DNA of 64,000 bases from Haliclystus octoradiatus. Taxonomy: Eukaryota; Cnidaria; Staurozoa; Stauromedusae; Haliclystidae. A model generated the notes under the pieces. The model did not search any database. It saw nothing but the letters and a program-made list of their open reading frames with translations, and was not told the origin of the DNA. The stretch spans positions 4,873,845 to 4,937,844 of the forward strand of contig OU744453.1 of the NCBI GenBank assembly GCA_916610825.1, read 5' to 3'. This document shows positions 1 through 11,469 of this stretch, one piece after another (position 1 is the first letter of the stretch; each line of letters begins with the position of its first letter). The position numbers were made by a program, and so were the translations under genes.

Positions 1-615
1 GAATCACAACAGGACAGTATGGACAAGGAAAGTAACTTTACGATCAAACCCTTCTTAGCTCAAATACATATAAAAAGGTCATAGAAACGGGAAAAAGATT
101 ACCTAATATCTATATGATGTCTGAATTTTATATATCACGATTCCATTCTCAAAATACGAATCAGACTTTCAGCGAAGTCTTAAATTAGATTAGAATCAGA
201 TATATTTAGCAAAAGTTTGTACTACATGTGTTTGGTGCTTGTCCAAGACTTCCAGATGTGTGTTGACTTTGGTCGCGTGACTGTGCTTTGCGAATTGACT
301 TGATAGATTCCAAGAAGTCATTTGATTCGCACCCGGGGTTCGAATATTTACTAAAACTTTGGAGAGATTTTTTTTTTTCAAGAGGATGTGAATACAAGTT
401 AATGTTTTGATTTCGCGAAGACGAAATGTTATCCATCTTGGAATTTTCAACAAAATCTATTTTTTAAAGTATCACTATTAATAAGCCAATATTTCATATA
501 GCATGTATCCCAGTTGCATTTGATAAATTAATAAGTAACCACTTCCTACCCTTGGATCAATTTTATACCTAGTGATGCGTGTAGGATTTGCTAGCATCAT
601 GTAAACAAGTTCACC

Positions 616-759
616 TTAAGTCTCACATATTACTCTATGATCTAAATCTGTTTGGTAATGAGGCTTGTGCCCTTTGTTATTTCCACTGTTTATTGGAGAA
701 GAAAGAGGTATTTTGAAGTTGCCTTGGTTGTCTTTTTCCCAAATGCGATATTGGAGGAG
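616..759 (-). CDS. Gene A candidate last exon, end of lectin-like domain
   Basis: An open stretch of 47 codons plus TAA, read in phase 0, follows naturally from the phase-0 end of the 1486-1625 exon. It contains RIWEKDNQGNF and ends in VICET and stop, which resembles the closing I-C-E of C-type lectin-like domains, where the last cysteine pairs with the first one in the preceding exon. Third codon positions are richer in C and G than the surroundings, which favours coding. Weak points: the only usable acceptor AG before the frame (CATAAAG) has no pyrimidine tract, there is no W-N-D motif, and no clear AATAAA follows. An alternative acceptor at CATCAG further upstream opens a different phase-0 frame of about 37 lysine-rich codons. 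Real coding is likely; the exact start is uncertain. Confidence 0.42.
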   Translation of the reverse strand, partial: LLQYRIWEKDNQGNFKIPLSSPINSGNNKGHKPHYQTDLDHRVICET

Positions 760-1485
760 CTTTATGTTTTTCGTTATTTAGTTTATTTGTCTGATGATTA
801 GGTAAGCATGAAACTATTAATAACAATTATGAATTTTTAGTCTCTGACTCTACCTATTATATATTATATATCACTTTATATACTCTATATTATTGTTGTT
901 TTCATACTAAATCAATCCTCTTTGTGGCTTTTTAATTTGTCAAATCTTCCTCGTAAACACAGCATGTTTATATTGAACATTCGAACACGACTTTATTTAA
1001 GAAGATTTTACGCGTGATCATGATTTTGAGCTTCGATTGAGGTCTAAATATACTGTTTATTCACTTTATAAAACAAATATAAGACAATTATGATGCATGA
1101 TACAGAAAATGTATGTGTTATAGGCGACTCGTATTCAAAAGGTCAACATTTTTTAGCCTTCTTCATTTGTCAATACGCATGTTTGTAGACATATTTACCA
1201 TAATCAGGCTCCCTCCTTTACTGGTTTAAAGTCAAAAACATGTATATTAGTATGTTACAAAACATTTGTATGTTATTATATTACTTATATTTTTTTTTAC
1301 TGATGATTGCTATACGGAAGCATGAAAGATAAAGTAAACATCATTACAACGTTTGTTCTCTAACTCCCTTCTACTTCAATTATTATTATTCTTACCATTT
1401 TTCTTTTTCATCTTTCTTAACGATATAAATATATTAATTAATATAGTTTTGATGGACATTAGGTATATAATATATCAATACGCAC

Positions 1486-1625
1486 CACTGAAGGGGGACA
1501 TTTGAACCAATATTTAGTAAATCTTTTTAAATCTTTCACAAGAGAAATGTTGTAACCATTTGGATCCAAAGTCAATACAACTTTATCAATCAAGGCGCAG
1601 TTGGATGCTGCTTTGCTGAATTTCA
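1486..1625 (-). CDS. Gene A lectin-like domain exon, 140 nt, phase 1-0
   Basis: The acceptor is ATTATTTCCAG followed by TG AAA TTC, and the donor is GTG|GTGCGT. With the first base from the TSP1 exon it codes for 47 residues beginning VKFSKAASNC, then LTLDPNG and a terminal YWFKC. Its counterpart at 26824-26963 has the same length and phases and aligns without gaps, sharing about 13 of 47 residues including A, C, L-DPN and YWF-C. The pattern A-x3-C, then a hydrophobic strand, then Y-W-F fits the first half of a C-type lectin-like domain, an extracellular binding fold. The usual N-terminal part of the fold is missing or lies in the TSP1 exon's tail. The paralogue match is strong evidence for a real exon; the fold assignment is less sure. 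Confidence 0.72.
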
Positions 1626-2190
1626 CTGGAAATAATACATATACATATTATTAGCAATATCCTCCTTTATACTTCTGGAATTGTTTTAATTACTGTATTA
1701 CTAAATAATTTGTCGCGGAATAATCATTGGCGGATATCTGACCATCAGAAAATAGATAACATACTATCTACCAAGGAAGCCGATAAAACAGCCGATTTAT
1801 AGTATTGTCATATCAATAATGTACTTCCCTTTCTATGTTAATTAAAATAACAGAAGTAAACGATAATATGGTGTTGCAACCATATACATGTTCTTGTGTT
1901 CTTCAAATGAGATACGGTTGCTACCATTAAGTCACTAGTGAGATTTGTTATCTAACGTGCAATCAAAAAAGCTATTGATGACGCTGAAGCAATGGAATTT
2001 CTTTCATTTTAGGGACTATACAACTAAATACTTCAAATATGTTGAAAACAAAATTTAAATAAATGTGACTATAAAAGTAAATAAATCAATTGTGCTCGAA
2101 ATATGAAGTACAACGTCCGTCTAGCATTAACTCATTTATAATAAAAATGATTGATTTAACCTCTGCACATGTCATCAATCAAAACACCGT

Positions 2191-2488
2191 GGGGTAACTC
2201 CACTATGAAATCTATGCGGGACGTGCCAGGTTTTGTGGGTCCATATTCCAGCTGAGAAAATACTTTTTGGTTATGAGATTTCAAATTTTGGAGCTTTTGG
2301 GTATCCTATTTTTGACTTTTTCAAGAATTTTTTAAAAAATTTTGCTTCATTTTTGTGTATTTACTTATAAAAATCAATCAATCTGCTAGAGATTTTGGGT
2401 AGCATCAACAGAATTTTTGGGACTTTTTGGGTACTTTACCTTTTTCCAAAGTGGCACCCCCCGTCCCCGAAGAGCTGGAGTTACCCCT
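2191..2488. mobile_element. MITE, TIR GGGGTAACTCCA
   Basis: The ends are inverted copies of GGGGTAACTCCA. The interior has the phrases ttttgggta and aaagtggcacccccc. A sister copy lies at 3838-4206, so this is a small non-autonomous DNA element. It sits in the gene A intron between the TSP1 and lectin-like exons and has no coding capacity. Confidence 0.65.
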
Positions 2489-2934
2489 CGGATCAAAACA
2501 GACCGTTAACCCTATTTTACTTATCGTGAAGAGCTATGAACAGAGTGTAACTGCAATAGACAAAGATCATTTCCAAAATATTATACGTCAAATATGAACG
2601 GAACTCCACAATTTGATTGGTTGGACGGTGTGTTGGAAATAAAGTCTTATTATGTTTTTGAAAGATTCCCTCGAAATTTGTCGATAAAGATTTGTCAGAT
2701 TCTAAAAGTTGAAGAAGAAATGATATCAACAAAGCTATTTCTATTTAAGAATGACCAACAATCAATTTAAATGGAATATTAAATTATTAATTCAACATTA
2801 CAGCGATCTTTCGCAATAAATACAAATTTGATTATGAAATTTGTTTATTATAGAGAAGGGTTACCCCACACGCTTGCATATGATTGTCATACGAGTGAAT
2901 ACGTATCTGCTTGAGACATGCCACTTTTCATCGT

Positions 2935-3450
2935 CTCAGTGTAGCTAATTATAAAATCATCGAATGTGATACTGATCGATGATTGGTTGTTAATGATATT
3001 TGTGTCAGGCTGCGTAAAATCGTAAAATTACGGCATTTAATTGAAGCCACAAAATGAAACAAGTTGGCAACAGAAACAAAATGGCGTTCATATGAAGAAA
3101 ATCTTTCATTGATAGAGCGCTTAAAAATACCCCTCCAATTAATCTATAAAATTCCCTATAGGTCAATGTTTCTGTTCGTATTTCTCACAGAAATTTTGTT
3201 TTGTTTATAAACGCCAATGCGTCATATTACAATACAATATTAATAATGTATTCAGATCTTTGGATGTATTTTCAATGTATTTTACTCCATTTTACAACTT
3301 GTGCTTTTCTCAAAAGGTACATCGTGTTTCTATTGAAAATCCGCGCTTGTTCTAGTCTCTACAATGACATCATTTTAGGAGAATTTAGATATAATCATCA
3401 TTTTGAGTTTAACAATGTCAAAAGAAACAGGCTATTTATTTAATAATACA
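2935..3450. repeat. Intron block shared with gene B
   Basis: This segment resembles 27990-28960 (where a 329-bp MITE has landed inside), in the same orientation. Shared stretches include tgattggYtgttaatgat, the tctgttcgta region and the tctagtctctac region. In both genes the block lies between the last TSP1 exon and the lectin-like exon, about 1.0 kb from the latter once the 2191-2488 MITE is discounted. It is most simply inherited intron sequence from the gene duplication. Confidence 0.6.
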
Positions 3451-3837
3451 AATAGAAAACGGTGATGAGTTTTATGTACTCTGATACGAACACGCTGTCT
3501 GCGTAAGGAGACATGAAAGAGGTTTAAAAAATCCTATTTATAATATAATACCTACGAGTGAATACAATATGTAAAAACATTTTCCAATGAATTTTCTTTT
3601 ATTATATTATAGCCAGCCAGATTGAAAATTCTAGAGTTTTGACAGCTACAACAGTATTTGAAAGTGATTTGTCTAATATGTTTGATTCATTTGATTTGAG
3701 CAAAAATAATATTTGCATAAATTTATTACAGACTTGAAGCAGAGTTATTGTGCAATCTTACTTCTTTAATATCTTTCAAAACTGTAAATAGTATATCTTA
3801 CTTCCGAATGCCTTAAATCATTGCTGTCTCCTAGTGT

Positions 3838-4206
3838 CGGGGATGGGGGGTAACTCCCATACCACCTGCTGCTGTACTTGTTCTTGCCACTTTTTTGGGG
3901 TCCATTTTCCAGCTTAGAAATTTACTTTTTGGGTAGGAAATTTTAGAATATCAAATGTTTTGGTTCCAATTTCAATTTTTCTAGAAAATCGGGAAAAACT
4001 GAATATGAAGGCTGAAAACTGTATTTGAAAAATAAAAATAGAACATTCTCGCACAGAGCCTATACGGAAGTACCCTCCCTGCACTGTTTGGGTAGCATTT
4101 TCACTTTTTTATAACATTTTGGGTAGCTTTTGAAGGATTTCTTGGACTTTTCGTGTACTTCACATTTTCCAAAGTGGCACCCCCCGCCAATGCCGCGCTT
4201 GGAGTA
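3838..4206. mobile_element. MITE, second copy of the GGGGTAACTCC family
   Basis: It begins near cggggatggggggtaactcc and ends ccgcgcttggagt. It shares tttgggtag phrases and aaagtggcacccccc with the 2191-2488 element. It is non-coding. The two copies are diverged, so the family is old here. Confidence 0.55.
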
Positions 4207-4840
4207 AAACTATCTATCTTTTTATATTCAGCTAACCATTGCTCAAATCAGTAAGACAATGAATATAAGTATTACATAATTCTCTTCCTTCTTCTTTCTT
4301 TGTTAAATTTAATTTCATAAAGATGTTTTCATTATTACTGGTTTGTTCTTTTGGGTCTTTATACCTTAGCTTGATGAAATTATATTCTTTGCAACTACTT
4401 TCAACGGCTCGCAAACGATTATTTTTATTGCAACCTATTTGCTAAAATCCTAATTCAAGACACGAAGTAATGAAGGTCATCAATATAAAAGCTAGTGGTT
4501 GTTAACGAGGCTTTCCGTTATTAGAGGAATATTTTTTTCGCTTTGAATGTTTTTATATTAGATAACTATGAATTTTTAATCAAATAATAGTAATTTGAAG
4601 CAAAGATTTTGAGTATTTTTATAGTATGGCTATAAAAATCATTATATTATTAATCTTATTCTTGTTGTTAATGACTTTATCAGGAAATATCATTAATAAA
4701 ACGACATTCATATTAAATACTCAACAAATTACTCCCGTGTATATGTGCTCTACATTTTCCCAAACAGGTAGTTTTCTATAATTTTAGTGATTGAATTTTT
4801 TGCCTAATACCTTTTGCCTAATAAATTGCCTACTTCTTAC

Positions 4841-5017
4841 CGTAGTCATCATTTGGGCAGTTTTCCGAACAAGATGTTACTTCAATACGTTTTCCATAAC
4901 ACGTATCTCTGGACAAGATACCTTCCGTTGTTGTACAAAGTTCTAATGTACGCCTTTTTATTCCAACTCCACATGTCAAACTACACGCTGACCAGTTTTC
5001 CCATGTTAACCAAGTCA
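4841..5017 (-). CDS. Gene A TSP1 repeat exon, phase 1-1
   Basis: The acceptor is TTTTTTATAG|TG ACT TGG and the donor is TAC G|GTAAGAAG, giving 177 nt (59 codons) with phase 1 at both ends, the classic shape of a shuffled TSP1 module. The residues include TWLTWENWSACSLTCG: tryptophans spaced as W-x-x-W-x-x-W (C-mannosylation type), then C-S-L-T-C-G, which matches the O-fucosylation consensus C-x-x-S/T-C-G. Six cysteines are present, as expected for a TSP1 fold. The exon ends PNDDY plus one base, and joining to the 1486-1625 exon gives DDYV, parallel to SDNYV in gene B. The 5' neighbour is the micro-exon at 5956-5986. It is extracellular and likely involved in protein or glycan binding. Confidence 0.9.
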
Positions 5018-5416
5018 CTATAAAAAATAACAACAGAAGTTGTATGAAATATTTGTAGTTTGAAGATGAAGCTTTTCATTAGCATAATTAACCCTGCTTG
5101 ATAAAGTGTTTGAAGTTGATAAGTTGTGACGTTATCCACTGTGCTAATTAATGATAACAAATTACAGAGATGGAGGTCTTTCACATATCTTGCCTGTGTG
5201 TGTATATATAGGTGAAATATGAATTCTCTTGATTTGAAGATATATATAATACCTTAATCATTATTGCATAAAGAGTATCTACTATCCATACTTGTGAATT
5301 AGAATGGCAGTAATGAGAATGCATGGCATGAGTACCTGTAATAGAGCAGCAAATGGATCAACACTAAAACTTTAAAATGCAGTGGAGATTGTTTCATCCT
5401 ATCAAAAGCACCCGTT

Positions 5417-5515
5417 TCAGATAAAGTCAAGCCAGAGTTGACCTTCGGGGGATTTAGAACACAGTCGATCAGATCAGATATATGATCCGATCTGGATCTC
5501 GGTAGCTAATCCACC
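5417..5515 (-). mobile_element. tRNA-derived SINE, head fragment
   Basis: This is the 5' head only of the SINE family whose fuller copies lie at 41742-42101 and 18101-18460. It has the ttcagataaagtcaag phrase, a degraded B box (gggggatttagaac read from plus) and a degraded A box near ggtagctaatcc. It lies in the gene A intron. Confidence 0.6.
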
Positions 5516-5955
5516 TTACTAATCCATATTAATAATAGTATTAAGGATATAGAAACTGCGATACCAATACAAACATAAATTTAATATCACAAACGAAATC
5601 TCTTCAGTACCTGAAATATATTCTTTGACCTAACTCAGATTCGGCCAGGTTCAGAGAAAATATCGACCAAAATGTATGTGTGCTCAAAATATTTAAAGTA
5701 ACATTTCACAATAGCATTGTAATCCATCAAATATTACTATACGCAGTAGACCTTTCTTATATAACCTAGGTCTGATATTCATATGTATATTAGGATAACT
5801 TGTAAATTCCTTTCCTATTCGGGAATGGCTTCAATAAAAATCGAAGCGTTACCAAGAAAAATTATTTTCGTTGTCATTCTTTTAAAAATGTAGAGATGTC
5901 TGTGAATACATTCATTTCCCTTTAAAAATATTCAATATATCACTTCAATACTTAC

Positions 5956-5986
5956 TATGCACATTTAGAGGTATTTGTCTCAGCTC
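5956..5986 (-). CDS. Gene A 31-nt micro-exon, phase 0-1
   Basis: A strong pyrimidine-rich acceptor (TTTTTTTTTAATTTTTAG) is followed by 31 nt coding ELRQIPLNVH plus one base, then the donor GTAAGT. Length 31 equals ten codons plus one, so it converts the phase-0 end of the signal-peptide exon (11146) to the phase-1 start of the TSP1 exon (5017). The junction with the TSP1 exon reads MTWLTW. A micro-exon with the same 0-1 behaviour lies before the first TSP1 of gene B (62837-62861). It acts as a linker. Its evidence is splice signals and phase only, because such a short coding stretch has no independent homology. Confidence 0.65.
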
Positions 5987-7099
5987 CTAAAAATTAAAAA
6001 AAAATTGATAAAAATATGCAAATACTGCAAAATTGAACAATTTGTTCACATTTTCCATGACAATTTGGTTTAGCACATTGCAGTCCCTATTTATGACTGT
6101 TTAGTAGGATTTTTCAGAGTCATTGTTCATGTTTATTCTAGCAATTTGCAATTGAATAGTCCTTTCGTTCAAAAATACCCTTAGTGGAAAACGTGCTTGC
6201 TTCACTTGGTCGGATTTTTCTCCTGCAAGTGTTATGGTATCTTTTGAACAAACGCCCAGAGAAAATATAAAATACTATTGTAAATTGTTATCCTGAACAA
6301 GTTCTTGTGTTATAGTATCATTTTTACATCCGTCTATTTGCATTCATTGGTATATAATTTCCTCTGAATGCGTATTTGCTATTGGCTACTCTGTTAGAGG
6401 ATTACCTAGCTCAGCTAACTATATATAGGGCTTTCGCTGGGGCGGTTTTTAAAATATTCAATCAAAATCATTCTCAACTTTGAATCATGAACTTAGATTT
6501 TGCCATGGTATCTTATTAGCTGAAATATGCAGATCTGTTTTTGTAGAATTTTCTTTCAATATATCATATCTTCAACGAATACATCCTTCTGTTTGTCAAC
6601 AATAAATCATTTCTTCAAGACATTCTAAAAGAAACGATATTTATAAAACTTGACATCTTCTCCAGAATAAAATGATTTGCAGATTAAATTTTTCATCTCA
6701 TTTTCCAAAATAAGTTCAAAACTCTTTACTTCCTTTTCTCAAAAGATGTTTCTTGTTCTGATACTCTCTAGCCATACCTATTTGATTATTTCTACTTATT
6801 TCCACGAAGACATAAGATGAAACATTTGCATGACATCATGAAAGTAAACCTAATTTTCTAGGGATTTCAAATAACATCACACGATGATCAAAACAGTGGC
6901 AAACTCCCAATGCACCCCGAATTTCAAAAGTTGTTTTTGGAGGCATAAGATAATACTCATAGGAGCAATTGCAATTCTTAAATTCTAATGAAATAGATAG
7001 AACAGATTTTGATGAAATTTCGAGCTTCAAATTTGGAAATTTCAAAAAGTAGAAACGCTTTATTCATTGTTGATTCATCATCATCAATCTCTAAAAATT

Positions 7100-8690
7100 T
7101 TAACAAACTCATATGATTGATAGGCTCTTTATTCAGGGGTATATTAGAATTATAAGCATCCTGCTAATTCAGGATTGGCTTGGTACCAATGACCATGCAA
7201 TTTGTTTTTAAAACGATGAATGCTAATTTATTAGTGAACAGACATGAGCAGTATATTTTCCTTAAATCATTTACTAATAATTTTCGATCGTTTTGATATC
7301 TTTATCAGCTACATATGACAATGTGTCATCGGCATATAAATTCATTTTACAACTATCTACAAAATTATAAATATCATATATATAAGTTTAGAAAAGTAAT
7401 GGTACAAGGATCGATCATTTGGAACGCCATATTTGTTTATACCTGAATCACCATTTACATTATTTACTTTTACAATTTGTATTCCGATATCTATTAGATA
7501 CGATTTAAAAAAATTTAAACAATTTACATCATCAGCATAATAATATAATCTAATATGAGGTGAACACATGTAAGTGAGAGTGCTCAAGGTTTGTTAAGAC
7601 AGAGCATAATATAGATATAGAGACACAAAAATGAAGGAAAAGCCTTTTCCGTTACTCAGAGTTTTTCACCACATAATTTTAATTTGTTTAATATTTTATA
7701 CAAGTCTACCATATCGAATATTTTGTTTAAATAGATGCTTACTACACCCACAAGCTTGTGGTTGACTAGGTTATCGAATCGAAACTCGGAAAATTTCAAA
7801 ATAATACAATCTGTTGAGTATACTGGTCCAAAAGACATGAAAGTTTGAAATGTTTTGAAATGTTTGAAACCCCATCGATTTTTTTGTTTGGAATGCTTTG
7901 AAAATAAGTTGTGCACGAATTTTATTGTAATTTGACATTGAGAATTGGAGTCCCAAGGCCCCTCTAAATTAATACGTAAAGTTAATGGGGAAAACGCTGA
8001 TATTTCCCAAAGTCAAATTACAATAAAATTTGTGCACAACTTATTTTCAAAGCATTCTGAACAAAAAAATCAATGGGCACGATATCATTTCAAACTTTCC
8101 TGTTCTTTGGACCAGTCTATTGTTGTGTGGTTTTTTCGAAAGCCTGAATAGAATTTTGGTAATAAGTTATGGGCGAATAAATATTTGTTCACTTGGATGG
8201 ACGCCACTTTTTCTAGAACCTTTGAAGAAACAGGAGTTACAAAAAAAGAATGATAATTTGTTCTCTCAGTTGTGATATCTCCGCTGCCGCTTCTGCGAAG
8301 TCACCACTACTGAGAGAAAGGTAAAAGATATGAGTTAACACTGATGCAATGCTATATGCGCTGTAATTTTAAAAGTCGTGTTTCAACTCAGTCAATCGCA
8401 ACTGACCGTTCCTTTGGAAGAGCATATATGTTTTGTTGTAGATTTGAAATATATTTAAATTGAAATTGATTTGATAGTCTAATGATAATTGATATAGAAT
8501 TGATGTAATTTGTAGCTAAAGTAAATGGATTGTAGTTTCAATTTGCTTGCAATTTCTAAAGAATAGTTATTGAATTCGTTTGCAATGGTTATTTTATTAG
8601 TAATTAGTTGATCATCTATATTAATTTGATTAATGTCTACATTTTTTCTTTTGTTAGTCAAAATTTGTTTAAAAACAGCCACATTTGTTT
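7100..8690 (-). pseudogene. LINE reverse transcriptase, decayed
   Basis: Read on the minus strand, pieces of a non-LTR retrotransposon polyprotein occur in the right order but in shifted frames with stops. They are a linker region with ITIANEFNNYSLEIASKL (8479-8682), the RT block KIFDMVDLYKILNKLKLCG (about 7660-7740), SYLIDIGIQIVKVNN followed by GVPNDRS (7400-7510, the eroded G-V-P-Q-G-S block), NLYADDTLSYVADKDIKTI (about 7270-7340, the Y-A-D-D catalytic box) and a TNKLAF-KTNCMVIGTK segment near 7160-7240. A MITE at 7821-8117 splits it. It lies in gene A's long first intron. The clade is uncertain (CR1/L2/jockey-like). Confidence 0.75.
7821..8117. mobile_element. Mariner-like MITE inside the LINE, TA target sites
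   Basis: The ends are inverted (ACTGGTCCAAA and TTTGGACCAGT), with long complementary arms including aataagttgtgcac and attgtaatttgaca. TA dinucleotides flank both ends (7819-7820, 8118-8119), as for Tc1/mariner-type transposition. It is a 297-bp internally deleted relative of the 55936-57572 element. It inserted into the LINE copy, so it is younger than that copy. Confidence 0.75.
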
Positions 8691-9599
8691 CGAATCTTGT
8701 TTACATTGTATTACAATTTTACAATAGAAGTTCTTTTTACATAGCCTAAAATACTTTGTAAACTCATGTTTGGATTGTTTAAATCTACTTTAAAATTTCC
8801 CTTAAATCTGTCTGTGTGTTCAATGACGCATTATCACGCAATCGTTACTGTACGGAAGATGATGCATGATATATCATTAGAAAGGCCAAATTTTGTGGAT
8901 GGTTTTAGGCTATTCAAATTATTAAAATGTATCTTCTGCTGCCGATATAGCATCCAATAAATTTTCCCGTTCAAACTTTGTTGCATTGTATTCGTCAGCA
9001 GACATTCCTTACACTTAGCATGACAAAAGACTCCTATTAATTAAGTAATCGTCTGTCAATTTTCTTTAGCTAACAGTAGATTAAAACACCTTTGTTATTC
9101 AAAAGAGGAAATAGCAGTGAAATGCGATCTGATAATAACGTCGCCAGAATCTACTTCAGTTTTCTTTAGACAAAGAAGATTAAAGATACTTTTGTCATAA
9201 AAAATTAATCAGATTTCAAATATGGTATGGATTGATTGAATCACAATAAGAGAATAATTTTAATTACTTCATCGATATAACTATATAGAAGATGTAACTC
9301 GGATGTTTCTTTATAGCTCTTAAATTGAGAAAACTTTCACTTTGAGTTCTGTGTTGATTTAATTTTCAAACAACGAAATCTAATTTTAATTTTAAGTTGT
9401 GCAATACATAAAAGTTGACAAGGGGTTGTTGATGGTGTTTAAAGAAATTGGATTGCACACTGTCGGAGTGTCGGTACTCAGGTCGGTACTGTTAATTTGA
9501 AATCACAGATACGATTTACTGCCTTATTCTGTATGCGATATTATGATCGTAAAATCCTATTATCTTCTTTAAATGTGTTGAGAAAAATCAGATACAATC

Positions 9600-9900
9600 T
9601 TGCAATTTTATATCGCCTTTCATGCCTTCGAAACGTAAGAGTTCATTGAGCAGAAATACAAATATGGAGGCAAACAAAGGCCTCAGCAGCGACAACAAGA
9701 AACACCACCCACAAGAGAGGAGACTGTGCGTAGATAGGCAACGATCAGCAGAAGTAAGAAATTCAGGAACGCGAAATTCATATTTAACTAGAAGACTACT
9801 AAATCGCGAAATAATTGCGAATAATTTCTGACCGGGGCAGTATTTGTCAATTTTGCCTGACGATAGGCATTTGGCATATTTTTTTGGGAGCTTTAGCACT
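9600..9900. other. GC-richer island, function unknown
   Basis: This stretch is visibly richer in G and C than its surroundings. It carries overlapping open frames on both strands: 69 codons on plus at 9622-9831 and 103 codons on minus at 9588-9899. Neither resembles a family I know. The plus frame is rich in S, N, R and K; the minus frame has a leucine-rich stretch. It could be an exon, a 5' regulatory region or an old insertion. Confidence 0.25.
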
Positions 9901-10158
9901 GTAATACATTCAAGATTGCGCGGTTTTCACTAATTTGGTCTCATTATTGCCCGAAATTCGACTTGGATATGTTATTGTGGAATGTGTCACACAAAAAAGA
10001 AGATAACTCAGTGTGCTCACTGCTCACTATATAGACATTATGCAACCGAAATAAGAAGTTTCGTAATTGAGATAATAAAGCTCATTTTAAATTCAAAACT
10101 CAAATGCACGGGTCACAGAGTTTAAATCATTGAAATGTATGTACCTAATCGTTCCTTA

Positions 10159-10729
10159 TGCAGGTATCAGCGGCTTTCCCGGGGGGTGACATCAGGGGAA
10201 CTCACAGGGACCCAGGGGGATTGGTTGAGATTTGCTAGAGAACATGAGCATCTGAGGGAGGGGGATTTTCTCTGTGTTACAAAAGCAGAAGATCACTCCG
10301 GGAGATAACCAACTGGATTTGTAATGCTGTTCAGCGGCTTTTTCCAAAGTGTCTTCAATTATGAACTGAATGCGTTTCGTTTCTTCATTCGTATTTCTCA
10401 TCGAAGCTGTTAGAAAAACTTCAAAACTTTTCTATTGCCCTTTTTGATTTTGCATGTAATGTTTAATACTCGAATATGGCTATCTCCAACGTATGGAATT
10501 TTAATATTTTAATAAAGTTATAACAACAGTTTTGTACAATTGCGTAATTCTCTGGGTATTTTAGTTGAATCTTTTGTAAGTACTATTTGTCCCTGGGGGG
10601 AGAGGGATTATTGAAAATCATTACTCCCATACACCCAGGGGGTTAAATGACTTTTTCACAGGTTGTTTTGCAAATCCCGGGGGTGCCCCAGGAGTCATCC
10701 CCTCCCCGGAAAAGCCGCTGATACCCGCA
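10159..10729. mobile_element. GC-rich MITE, PIF/Harbinger-like, TTA target site
   Basis: The terminal inverted repeats read TGCAGGTATCAGCGGCTTT at the left and, complemented, TGCGGGTATCAGCGGCTTT at the right, each followed by ccgggg. The trinucleotide TTA flanks both ends (10156-10158, 10730-10732), the target-site form known for PIF/Harbinger elements. It is 571 bp, rich in G runs unlike its surroundings, and has no transposase, so it is non-autonomous. Confidence 0.7.
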
Positions 10730-11145
10730 TTACTGATTTATTGAATATTTCATTGGCATGAACCAAATCAGATTCGTATTTAACTTCTACTTTATGGATA
10801 GTAAGTCACATAGGTGACGAGAATATATATTTGTGTTTGCTCATTTCATTCACAAACTGTTTAAATGATGTTTTTGTCAATTTTATACATTTAATGCAAA
10901 CTTGATAGTATACTTCTCAAGCAAGCCATTGTAATGCGCTTTACCCTGTATGCTCATTCGGTGTTTAACTTGATACTAGTAAATTAAAATATGTTGAATC
11001 GTTTGTTCTGATTTCATTAGATTTGCCACAGTCAAACACAAGCTAGACCGTTAGGATTCAAATTTTTATTTCAAAATTTAGATTACCTCAAACTAGCACA
11101 GTTTCCATTGGATAAAATTATATTAATATTACAATATAAACTTAC

Positions 11146-11466
11146 ATAAGCTTTAAAACCATTTGGATTTCCAATAGAGTAAGTATTTGAGATTAATGGA
11201 TTTGGGCCAGTCTTTATCGCGATTTTGCAAATAGGTTTCTTAATATCTTCAGAATCTTTTTGAATGATGTAGTCACATGCTCCATGAGTTAAAGTACATT
11301 TCAACGTACATTGAACTCTTGTCAGATCGTAATAGACGTTTAAAGTGTTATACTGGATATTTTGTTGAATTTGAACCACTTGGTATGTGTCATTAGATGT
11401 ACTGCATAGCTTCATTGATAACAATAACGAAATGATTTGATAGAAAACCATTTCCGTATTTTTCAT
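11146..11466 (-). CDS. Gene A first coding exon: signal peptide plus PAN/apple-like domain
   Basis: An ATG opens 107 codons that run to a consensus donor (GCT TAT|GTAAGT) in phase 0. A second ATG five codons later (MVFYQIISLLLSMKLCSTS) gives an equally good signal peptide with a hydrophobic core and small residues before a likely cleavage site. The mature part has VQCTLKCTLTHGACDYIIQK, then C-K-I, a spacing of C-x3-C-x6-C-x(n)-C that resembles PAN/apple domains. The context supports this: extracellular TSP1 and lectin-like exons follow on the same strand with matching phase through the 5956-5986 micro-exon. TATATATAG ends 4 nt before the ATG and could be a splice (or trans-splice) acceptor for a 5' leader. 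Confidence in the exon is higher than in the PAN label. Confidence 0.75.
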
Positions 11467-11469
11467 CTT

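Noticed and set aside
196..453. Two overlapping minus-strand frames of 76 and 85 codons with moderately rich composition
   Set aside because: No splice acceptor gives a phase-0 entry, both frames are equally open and no family is recognised. It might be 3' sequence of gene A, but that cannot be supported.
4232..4460. Possible phase-0 exon after an ATTTTAG acceptor, with two cysteines
   Set aside because: Phase 0 does not follow the phase-1 end of the adjacent TSP1 exon, and no homologous exon exists in gene B.
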